DNA of 40,590 nt from Patescibacteria group bacterium (GTDB lineage Bacteria; Patescibacteriota; Minisyncoccia; UBA6257; JAAZHW01), in the NCBI GenBank assembly GCA_022711075.1, contig JAKLFS010000002.1, positions 1 through 40,590 of the forward strand, written 5' to 3'. Both the position numbers and the translations under genes were made by a program. Below are positions 24,604 through 30,529 of the stretch, piece after piece. The stretch's first letter is position 1. The number at the start of each line of letters is the position of its first letter. The notes below the pieces were generated by a model. That model saw only the letters and a list, made by a program, of their open reading frames with translations. It made no database searches and was not told the DNA's origin.

Positions 24604-26262
24604 ATGAAAATGGAGAATATTTATATTGAAAGCGATGATGATGTCTCAAGGGTTGTTGAGCGCATTTTGAATACGCAAAGCGATAATATCGTTTTGTTTC
24701 TGCCAGAGCAGGCTAAGATCAGCGAAACCATTCTCAATTTACGGCTTCTTCTCAGAGAGGCGAAGGCTGCGAAAAAGAAAATATTTTTGAATACTGAAGA
24801 AGAAGAAGTGGCGGCGATGGCCGAAGAAGTCGGCATTCCGGTAATGAAATACAAAGAGCCGGTTAAACCGGTGTCGCGCGGACCATCTTTTATTCGCGAC
24901 ATTGCCCCTCCGGTCAGAAATAAGAAAGAGAGGGTGGTTGATGGAGTTAAAAAAGAAGAAGTCCTCCGTCCATTGGAAAAGTCAGAAATTCCTGCTGTTT
25001 CCAAAAATAATTTTGTTTCAAAAAGCGTTTCTTCAAATTGGCTCAATGCTCAAGAAGAGGAGTCGGAGAAAAAATCGGCCCTGCGGAAAAGCAAACGGCA
25101 TCGGCACTTACCCAAAGGCGTTGTCTTGGCGGGCTTGGCGATTATTATTGTTTTGGCGCTTGGAGCCTCCGGAGTTTATTTATTCAGCAGCGCCGAGGTT
25201 CAAATAGTCACCAAAAAGATTACTTGGCAGAATCAGAGCGCCGTTCTGGCCTTAAAAAGTTTGGACGAAGCGGATCAGGTCAATTTTAAGATTCCGGCGG
25301 AGTATTTAAAATTTTCCAGACAGGCATCCCAGGATTTTCCGGCCACAGGATTGAAAGACGTCAAAGTTAAAAGTTCGGGGAAAATAAAGATTTTTAACGC
25401 TTATAGTTCTACGCCGCAGAATTTGGTTGTGAACACCCGTTTTCTTTCGCAAAGCGGAAAGATTTTCAGGTTGACGGCTGGAGTAATCGTGCCCGGCGCC
25501 AAAGTGGAAGCGGGGAAAATTATTCCCTCTTTTGTTGAAGTGAAGGTAGTGGCTGATCAAGCCGGTGCCGAATACAACATTGAACCCACTCATTTTACCA
25601 TTCCCGGTTTTCAGGGAACGCCCAAATACGATAAATTTTACGCTGATTCCAGCGAAGCGATGACTGGCGGCTATGTCGGGCAAGCCAAAATTATCAGTCA
25701 GGAAGATTTGAATCAAGCCAAAAGTCAGCTAACGGAATTGGCTCAAGTTTCTTTGGACGAAGAATTTCAGAGCAAATTTCCCCAGGGCTTTATAATATTG
25801 AATGAAGCCAAGAGTTTTACCGTGGAAAAAATTGTTTATTCCGGTTTAGTTGGAGACCAGATGGAAACTTTCAGCGGCAGCGTTACGGCCAGTCTGAAAA
25901 CCATCGCTTTTCGCGAATCCGACATTAAAGGAGTTTTTCTGGCCAGCGCCATCAAAAGCGATTCGGTTTTGGCGGAAAAAGAATTATTCAGCAGCGATTT
26001 CCAATACGGCATGCCGCGGGTTGATTTCGAAAAGGGGATGATTTCTTTTCCGGTAAACGCCACCCTGGTTTTTCGTGATCAGATTGATGTCAGTGGTTTC
26101 CCCAAGGAATTGGCTGGTCTGAGTGAGAAACAATTTCAGAAGTTTTTCGCTGATTTACCGGGCATTGAAAGCGGCATCATCAAAGTTAAACCCAGCTTTT
26201 TGAATTTTTTGCCCCTTAACGTTAAGAATATTAAGATTGTCTTAGACCCGACAGCCAATTAA
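24604..26262 (+). CDS. Single-pass membrane protein with baseplate-J/gp47-like external domain
   Basis: With the ATG at 24604 the protein is 552 residues; an upstream GTG at 24580 would overlap the previous gene and was rejected. Residues 1-85 form a small alpha/beta domain (NIVLFLPEQAKI then a helix, KKKIFLN then a helix). A charged, proline-containing linker runs to about 165, and one membrane segment spans about 172-194. The rest, about 360 residues, is predicted outside. In it, a KIKIFNAYSSTPQNLV-type strand, VVADQAGAEYNIEP and SEAMTGG resemble baseplate-J/gp47 proteins of contractile injection systems. No other phage or injection gene is nearby, so it is probably a structural or adhesive envelope protein working with the actin-fold partner. 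Confidence 0.6.
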   Translation: MKMENIYIESDDDVSRVVERILNTQSDNIVLFLPEQAKISETILNLRLLLREAKAAKKKIFLNTEEEEVAAMAEEVGIPVMKYKEPVKPVSRGPSFIRDIAPPVRNKKERVVDGVKKEEVLRPLEKSEIPAVSKNNFVSKSVSSNWLNAQEEESEKKSALRKSKRHRHLPKGVVLAGLAIIIVLALGASGVYLFSSAEVQIVTKKITWQNQSAVLALKSLDEADQVNFKIPAEYLKFSRQASQDFPATGLKDVKVKSSGKIKIFNAYSSTPQNLVVNTRFLSQSGKIFRLTAGVIVPGAKVEAGKIIPSFVEVKVVADQAGAEYNIEPTHFTIPGFQGTPKYDKFYADSSEAMTGGYVGQAKIISQEDLNQAKSQLTELAQVSLDEEFQSKFPQGFIILNEAKSFTVEKIVYSGLVGDQMETFSGSVTASLKTIAFRESDIKGVFLASAIKSDSVLAEKELFSSDFQYGMPRVDFEKGMISFPVNATLVFRDQIDVSGFPKELAGLSEKQFQKFFADLPGIESGIIKVKPSFLNFLPLNVKNIKIVLDPTAN

Positions 26263-26289
26263 TTCAGAGGCGAAAATAGCAAAATTATT

Positions 26290-26318
26290 CCCATATCCCG
26301 CTTCCAGCGGGCTTTGGG
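26290..26318. terminator. GC hairpin between the baseplate-J-like gene and the infA promoter
   Basis: CCCA (26290-26293) pairs with TGGG (26315-26318) and CCCGC (26297-26301) with GCGGG (26307-26311), with a symmetric 3x3 internal loop and a 5-nt apical loop. There is no T-run. It abuts the -35 box of the infA promoter and could be a terminator for the upstream pair or a regulatory palindrome. Confidence 0.45.
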
Positions 26319-26319
26319 G

Positions 26320-26347
26320 TTGACTAAAAAAAATATCTATATATAAT
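26320..26347 (+). promoter_or_regulatory. Promoter of the infA-rpoA ribosomal operon
   Basis: TTGACT (26320-26325), a 16-nt spacer and TATAAT (26342-26347) give a near-perfect housekeeping promoter, 14 bases before the infA ATG; the leader would be about 8 nt. The -35 box sits in GGGGTTGAC, the same 9-mer as at the rpoB promoter. Confidence 0.8.
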
Positions 26348-26361
26348 GTGTTATATCCCTT

Positions 26362-26568
26362 ATGAAAAAACCCACATTCGAGGGAGTGGTGGAGGAGGCG
26401 TTGCCCAGCACTACTTTTAAAGTAAAATTAGATGACGGTCGCGAAGTTTTGGCCCATCTTTCAGGAAAACTTAGATTAAATTTTATCAGAATTCTCGCCG
26501 GCGATCGGGTCGTGGTGGAGTTGAGTCCCTATGACGAACATCGCGGACGAATTATTTATCGTAAATAA
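26362..26568 (+). CDS. infA: Translation initiation factor IF-1
   Basis: The 68-residue protein is a single S1/OB fold matching IF-1 throughout: FEGVVEEALPSTTFKVKLDDG at the start (here broken by the strand-2 turn), VLAHLSGKLRLNFIRILAGD in the middle, and RGRIIYR at the end. IF-1 binds the 30S A-site region and helps IF-2 and IF-3 select the initiator tRNA. It is the first gene of a classical infA-rpmJ-rpsM-rpsK-rpsD-rpoA-rplQ order. Its length is slightly below the usual 72 residues. Confidence 0.96.
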   Translation: MKKPTFEGVVEEALPSTTFKVKLDDGREVLAHLSGKLRLNFIRILAGDRVVVELSPYDEHRGRIIYRK

Positions 26569-26575
26569 TCAATCA

Positions 26576-26689
26576 ATGCAAGTGCAATCTTCCGTTAAAA
26601 AAAGATGTCAAAATTGTAAAGTTATAAAGCGCAAAGGCCGCATTTTTATTATTTGTAAGAATCCCAAGCATAAGCAGCGGCAAGGTTAA
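26576..26689 (+). CDS. rpmJ: 50S ribosomal protein L36
   Basis: This 37-residue protein, MQVQSSVKKRCQNCKVIKRK at its start, is the small zinc-binding protein L36. The ligands are C11-x2-C14, C27 and H32, the classical C-C-C-H set. It starts 7 bases after the infA stop and lies in the canonical position before rpsM. It is short and easily missed by gene finders. ATG at 26576; stop TAA at 26687-26689. Confidence 0.95.
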   Translation: MQVQSSVKKRCQNCKVIKRKGRIFIICKNPKHKQRQG

Positions 26690-26701
26690 TTTTTTCACTC
26701 T

Positions 26702-27088
26702 ATGGTTCGCATTTCCGGTGTTAACATCCCTGATCCTAAAAGGATTGATATCAGTTTGAGCTATCTTTATGGTCTCGGGCGCTTTTTATCCGCTAAAATT
26801 TTGAAAATAGCCAATGTTCCTCCGGAAAAAAGGGCCAAGGATTTAACCTCCGAAGAAATCGGCCGGATTCAAGAAGTGATTGATAAAAATTATCGTATTG
26901 AAGGGGACTTACGCCGAGAGATTCAGGCCAATGTTAGGCGGCTCAAGGAGATCGGTTCTTATCGGGGCAGCCGTCATGCTCGAAAATTGCCGGTTCGCGG
27001 TCAGCGCACCAAAACCAATTCCCGAACCGTTCGCGGCAACGCGCGGAAAACCGTCGGTAGCGGCCGCCGTAAATTGGAATTGAGGTAA
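26702..27088 (+). CDS. rpsM: 30S ribosomal protein S13
   Basis: The 128-residue protein begins MVRISGVNIPDPKRIDISL and has the H2TH region LYGLGRFLSAKI, YRIEGDLRREIQANVRRL and the SYRGSRHARKLPVRGQRTK signature. The basic tail reaches the P-site and the 30S head. Length is close to the usual 118-125 residues. S13 sits in the head of the small subunit and contacts the large subunit. It follows L36 by 12 bases in one operon. Confidence 0.97.
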   Translation: MVRISGVNIPDPKRIDISLSYLYGLGRFLSAKILKIANVPPEKRAKDLTSEEIGRIQEVIDKNYRIEGDLRREIQANVRRLKEIGSYRGSRHARKLPVRGQRTKTNSRTVRGNARKTVGSGRRKLELR

Positions 27089-27095
27089 AGCCATT

Positions 27096-27551
27096 ATGGG
27101 AAAGAAAAGGGTCATTAAACAATCCAACGAAGAAGCCATTAAGGAAGTGGAAGTTTTGGAGTCGGCCATGAAAAAGGCTGAAACTGGCGAGCAGGCCAGA
27201 AGGCCCATGCAAGCCGGTCGGGTTTATATCGCCACCTCCTATAATAATATCATTATGACTGCCACTGATTTTTCCGGAAATGTTATTGGTTGGACTTCGG
27301 GCGGGCACCTGCAGTTTAAGGGCCCCAAAAAAGCGACCCCTTTTGCCGCCGCGCGGGTAGCCGAGGCGTTAGTCCAAAAAATCAGAAAAGCCGGCCTCAA
27401 CGAGTTCCAGGTTTTTATTCGGGGCGTGGGCGGCGGCCGAGAATCGGCTTTGCGCACGTTAATTTCTCAAGGTTTGAATATTGTTTCCATTAAAGATATT
27501 ACTCCGGTCGCTCACGGCGGAGTGAGACCGCCGAAAGTGCGGAGAGTGTAA
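27096..27551 (+). CDS. rpsK: 30S ribosomal protein S11 (N-terminally extended)
   Basis: The conserved S11 core begins near residue 42 (GRVYIATSYNN) and continues through GWTSGGHLQFKGPKKATPFAAA, written here only as its key part, to the C-terminal PVAHGGVRPPKVRRV. At 151 residues it is about 22 longer than E. coli S11, all in a charged, Glu/Lys-rich N-terminal extension (residues 1-40). S11 lies on the platform next to the mRNA exit. GAGGT, which ends rpsM, is one of the few Shine-Dalgarno-like sequences in the operon. Confidence 0.97.
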   Translation: MGKKRVIKQSNEEAIKEVEVLESAMKKAETGEQARRPMQAGRVYIATSYNNIIMTATDFSGNVIGWTSGGHLQFKGPKKATPFAAARVAEALVQKIRKAGLNEFQVFIRGVGGGRESALRTLISQGLNIVSIKDITPVAHGGVRPPKVRRV

Positions 27552-27563
27552 TAATTAGAAATT

Positions 27564-28187
27564 ATGATTTTAAATGCGAAGTGCAGAAAATGCAGAGGCG
27601 CGGGTGAAAAACTCTTTTTGAAGGGCGAGCGTTGTTATTCTCCAAAGTGTAATCTTTTGCGCAAGCCCTATCGGCCGGGTATGCATAAAAAAGCCAAGTT
27701 CCGCAATGTTTCTGAATACGGCCGACAGTTGCAGGAGAAGCAGAAAGTCAAATTGTCTTATGGCATTAGCGAAAGGCAATTGCGTCGCTACTTTAAAGAA
27801 GCCGTTAAAATGAAAGGTTCCAACGTGGAAGTGCTGACAAGAAAGTTGGAGATGCGTTTGGACAATATCGTTTTCCGTTTGGGTTTTGCGCCTTCGCGCC
27901 GCGTGGCTCGCCAACTTGTCAATCACGGCCATTTTTCCCTTAATGATCGGCCAGTGCGCACTCCATCTTTGGAAGTAAAAGCGGGCGATAAGATTCAAAT
28001 TCGACCCCAAAGCGCCGAGCGCCCGGTTTTCAAAGATTTAAAGAATAAGCTGAAGAAATATCAAACTCCCGGATTTTTAACGGTTAATGCCGAGAAATTG
28101 GAGGGTCAAGTCAAGTCCGAACCGAACGTTAAGGATTTGGAGATTCCTTTTAACGTAAGCTTAATCGTCGAATTTTATTCCAAATAA
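27564..28187 (+). CDS. rpsD: 30S ribosomal protein S4 (zinc-binding form)
   Basis: The 207-residue protein has the zinc-binding type of S4 N-terminus: C7-x2-C10 and C24-x4-C29. It is followed by PYRPGMHKKAKFRNVSEYG, EKQKVKLSYGISERQL and the S4 RNA-binding domain (LDNIVFRLGFAPSRRVARQL). S4 starts 30S assembly by binding the 5' domain of 16S rRNA. The N-terminus is a few residues shorter than usual (the common MARY-x-GP start is missing), so the ATG at 27564 could be internal, but no better upstream start is visible. Confidence 0.96.
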   Translation: MILNAKCRKCRGAGEKLFLKGERCYSPKCNLLRKPYRPGMHKKAKFRNVSEYGRQLQEKQKVKLSYGISERQLRRYFKEAVKMKGSNVEVLTRKLEMRLDNIVFRLGFAPSRRVARQLVNHGHFSLNDRPVRTPSLEVKAGDKIQIRPQSAERPVFKDLKNKLKKYQTPGFLTVNAEKLEGQVKSEPNVKDLEIPFNVSLIVEFYSK

Positions 28188-28233
28188 AATTTAAATTAAA
28201 TAAGGCCGCGGCCATAAATATTTAAATAAATAT

Positions 28234-29037
28234 ATGACGGATTTTACCTTGCCATCAAAACCAAAAATTATTAAAGAAGAAGACAATGTCGGCGTTTTTG
28301 AAATTGAAGGATTGTATACCGGATATGGTTTGACCATTGGCAATGCCTTGCGCCGGGTCCTCCTCTCTTCTTTGCCCGGAGCAGCCATTACTACTGTTAA
28401 AATTAAAGGGGTGCAGCATGAGTTTTCCACTTTGCCGGGGATAATGGAGGATGTTATTCAGATTATTATCAATTTGAAAAAGATCAGAGTGAAAATGTTT
28501 ACCAATGAGCCGCAGACGTTGTTTCTTTCGGCCAAGGGAGAAAGAAAAATAAGTGCGGCGGATATCGATAAAAATTCCAACGTGGAGATTCTCAATCCGG
28601 AAGCGCACATCGCCACTTTGACCGAGAAGAAATCCGAGTTGGAAATAATTTTCACCATTGAACAGGGATTGGGTTATGTGCCGGCGGAATTTCGGAAAAA
28701 AGACAAATTGCCAATCGGCACCATCAGTTTAGACGCCGCCTTTTCACCGATTCAGAAAGTTAATTACGAAGTGGAAGATATGCGAGTGGGAGAAAGAACC
28801 GATTATAACCGCCTGCGGATTTATATCGAAACGGACGGCAGCATTTCAGCGCGTTTGGCCCTTAAGAAGGCAACCGAAATTTTAACCGCTCATTTTCAAA
28901 CGATTGAAAATGGCATTGAGGTTCCGGAAGAGGGACGCGCGGTGGTCAAAGAATCCAAGACCAAATCCAAAGCGACAGCCGACAAGAAAGAAGCTAAAAC
29001 CAAAAAGTCCGAGAAGAAAAGCAAAGTGAAAAAATAA
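28234..29037 (+). CDS. rpoA: RNA polymerase alpha subunit without C-terminal domain
   Basis: Residues 1 to about 235 are the assembly domain, with YTGYGLTIGNALRRVLLSSL and IKGVQHEFSTLPG, DMRVGERTDYNRL and the closing LKKATEILTAHF. This part forms the alpha dimer that nucleates polymerase assembly. The usual C-terminal DNA- and activator-binding domain is absent: the last 35 residues are a lysine-rich low-complexity tail. Total length is 267 against about 315-330 in most bacteria. The loss should prevent UP-element recognition and alpha-CTD-dependent activation. A 46-base AT-rich gap containing the palindrome GGCCGCGGCC (28204-28213) separates it from rpsD. Confidence 0.95.
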   Translation: MTDFTLPSKPKIIKEEDNVGVFEIEGLYTGYGLTIGNALRRVLLSSLPGAAITTVKIKGVQHEFSTLPGIMEDVIQIIINLKKIRVKMFTNEPQTLFLSAKGERKISAADIDKNSNVEILNPEAHIATLTEKKSELEIIFTIEQGLGYVPAEFRKKDKLPIGTISLDAAFSPIQKVNYEVEDMRVGERTDYNRLRIYIETDGSISARLALKKATEILTAHFQTIENGIEVPEEGRAVVKESKTKSKATADKKEAKTKKSEKKSKVKK

Positions 29038-29046
29038 TTCTAACTT

Positions 29047-29400
29047 ATGCGTCATTTGGCCAAAGGAAGAAAATTTCATAGAAAGAAAGGCGATCGCCGG
29101 GCTTTTATCAAGGGCCTGATTTCTAATCTGGCTTTTTATAAAAAAATCGAAACTACCGAATCGCGTGCCAAAGAAATTAAAAGAATAATGGAAAAGGCAG
29201 TGACTTTGGCCAAAAAGCAGAATTTGGCAAGCTTGAAGTTACTTATCGGACGCTTTGGCGAGAAAGCCGCCTTTGAAATTTTCCATAAAATTGCGCCCAA
29301 GTGTCAGAAGCGGTCGGGAGGTTATTTAAGAATCATTCAGAGCCCGCGCTTGCGCAAAAGAGATGCGGCAAAGATGGTCATTATTGAATTTGTTGACTAA
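29047..29400 (+). CDS. rplQ: 50S ribosomal protein L17
   Basis: The 117-residue protein starts MRHLAKGRKFHRKKGDRRAF and continues with KRIMEKAVTLAKK and a C-terminal RKRDAAKMVIIEFVD, the full L17 pattern. L17 binds 23S rRNA near the exit tunnel. It begins 9 bases after rpoA, the standard gene order, and its stop is one base before the rplM start. Confidence 0.97.
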   Translation: MRHLAKGRKFHRKKGDRRAFIKGLISNLAFYKKIETTESRAKEIKRIMEKAVTLAKKQNLASLKLLIGRFGEKAAFEIFHKIAPKCQKRSGGYLRIIQSPRLRKRDAAKMVIIEFVD

Positions 29401-29401
29401 T

Positions 29402-29746
29402 ATGCAGGAATATAAAATAGACGCCGCCAATCAAATATTGGGAAGATTAGCCACTAAAATAGCGGTTCTTTTGCAAGGAAAAAATTCCGCTCATTACGAA
29501 CCGCGTTTAGCCGGTAATAATCGGGTGATCGTGGAAAATATTTCGAAGATTAAGTTTTCCGGCAAGAAGCTTAATCAGAAGCTTTATCGTCATCATACCG
29601 GATATCAGGGCCATTTGAAAAGTCAGACCTTAGAACAGATTTTTGAAAAAGATCCCAAAGCTGTTTTGCGAAAAGCAGTTTGGAATATGTTGCCGAAAAA
29701 CAAATTGCGGTCAAAAAGAATTAAAAATTTGATAATTTATGCCTAA
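29402..29746 (+). CDS. rplM: 50S ribosomal protein L13 (short form)
   Basis: The ATG at 29402 gives 114 residues beginning MQEYKIDAANQILGRLATKI; an upstream in-frame start inside rplQ was rejected. The core motifs are present: GRLATKIAVLLQGK, YRHHTGYQGHLK and AVWNMLPKNKL. It is shorter than E. coli L13 (142) at both ends. L13 is an early 50S assembly protein. Its last 8 bases overlap the rpsI start. The L17-L13-S9 order is common in bacteria. Confidence 0.95.
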   Translation: MQEYKIDAANQILGRLATKIAVLLQGKNSAHYEPRLAGNNRVIVENISKIKFSGKKLNQKLYRHHTGYQGHLKSQTLEQIFEKDPKAVLRKAVWNMLPKNKLRSKRIKNLIIYA

Positions 29747-30227
29747 GAAAAAAGAAGTAACAGAGAAAACTACGGAAGAAAAAATTATGCCGGAGACCCC
29801 ATTGGAATTAAAAGAGCCAGTTTCTGATGGTAAGGGGAAGGATCGGTATTATGAAGGTATTGGCCGCCGGAAGACCGCCGTGGCTATTGTCAGGCTTTTT
29901 ACCAAGAAAAAAGAGATTATCGTTAACGGCCGCGATTATAAAAATTATTTTCCGTTAGTTCGTCAGCAAAAAACTTTAGAATCTCCATTTGAAAAAATGA
30001 AATGCCCGGGTAAATTCGGTGCTACGATTAAAACTTCTGGCGGCGGGATTCAAGCGCAAGCCGAAGCGATTCGCTTGGGGATTAGTCGGGCCATGGTAGA
30101 GTTCAATCTGGATTTTAAGAAACGTCTTCGCCGGGCCGGCTTTTTGACCAGGGATAGCCGCATGGTAGAAAGGAAGAAATATGGCTTTAAGAAGGCCAGG
30201 AGATCGCCTCAGTGGTCTAAGCGATAA
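29739..30227 (+). CDS. rpsI: 30S ribosomal protein S9 (N-terminally extended)
   Basis: The conserved S9 core begins near residue 37 (YYEGIGRRKTAVA). It ends in the canonical RDSRMVERKKYGFKKARRSP followed by QWSKR, whose C-terminal Arg contacts the P-site tRNA. Total length is 162, about 32 more than E. coli S9, because of a charged Glu/Lys/Pro N-terminal extension. It is the last gene of the infA operon, and a 302-base gap with a large inverted repeat follows before rpoB. Confidence 0.96.
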   Translation: MPKKKEVTEKTTEEKIMPETPLELKEPVSDGKGKDRYYEGIGRRKTAVAIVRLFTKKKEIIVNGRDYKNYFPLVRQQKTLESPFEKMKCPGKFGATIKTSGGGIQAQAEAIRLGISRAMVEFNLDFKKRLRRAGFLTRDSRMVERKKYGFKKARRSPQWSKR

Positions 30228-30229
30228 AG

Positions 30230-30368
30230 CGTTAGAAAGGGGTGTTGACCCCGTTAGAGGTTCAAACAAAAATCTTCAAATCTAAGATGCCTATAAGGCG
30301 AAGCCGCCTAACGGCTTAGAAACACAAACTAAGAGGGGGTCTTGGTAAAACCTCTAACGGGGTTGACA
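30230..30368. repeat. Inverted-repeat element between rpsI and rpoB (30228-30362 otherwise gene-free)
   Basis: ACCCCGTTAGAGGTT (30248-30262) is perfectly inverted as AACCTCTAACGGGGT (30349-30363); with G-U pairs the stem extends outward to 30243 and 30368. Nested inside are TCTAAG/CTTAGA (30281-30286/30315-30320) and either AGGCG/CGCCT (30296-30300/30305-30309) or AAGCCG/CGGCTT (30301-30306/30312-30317). The left arm can alternatively form a local hairpin, GGGGT-GTTG-ACCCC (30239-30252). CGTTAGA is also directly repeated at 30230 and 30252. The right arm overlaps the rpoB -35 box. It looks like a MITE-like palindrome or a structured RNA; no gene is in it. Confidence 0.7.
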
Positions 30369-30391
30369 AAATTGAAAATAGGGAATAAAAT
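30363..30391 (+). promoter_or_regulatory. Promoter of rpoBC
   Basis: TTGACA (30363-30368), a 17-nt spacer and TAAAAT (30386-30391) form a near-consensus promoter. The transcript start should be near 30398, giving a leader of about 130 nt, long compared with the leaderless genes here. Confidence 0.8.
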
Positions 30392-30422
30392 AAGACCAAC
30401 CAAATTTCCCCTAAATTTGCAA

Positions 30423-30516
30423 ACAATTTTTATATAATTTAATTATTAATTAAAAATTGTCCATCTATTTTTAAATTAAATTTATAGTATTTTTTTAAAT
30501 CCCAAGCTTCATTGGG
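30423..30516 (+). promoter_or_regulatory. Structured, AT-rich rpoB leader
   Basis: The rpoB 5' leader has two hairpins: ACAATTTTTA/TAAAAATTGT (30423-30432/30451-30460, perfect 10 bp) and CCCAA/TTGGG (30501-30505/30512-30516), the latter 13 bases before the ATG and able to influence start-site access. No known leader motif is recognised. Confidence 0.45.
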
Positions 30517-30529
30517 GATAAATATTTTT

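Noticed and set aside
24604..26262. Prophage or contractile injection system suggested by baseplate-J similarity
   Set aside because: No tail, sheath, capsid, integrase or other injection-system gene is in the window, and the protein has a membrane anchor and a cytoplasmic domain that baseplate proteins lack.
28204..28213. GGCCGCGGCC palindrome upstream of rpoA
   Set aside because: It is a perfect 10-bp palindrome in AT-rich surroundings, but with no loop it cannot form a stable RNA hairpin, and no second copy or known operator match supports a function.
30230..30368. CRISPR or tandem repeat array reading of the rpsI-rpoB gap
   Set aside because: The repeats are one inverted pair plus a short direct repeat, with no regular spacers and no cas genes. 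No CRISPR array is seen anywhere in the window.
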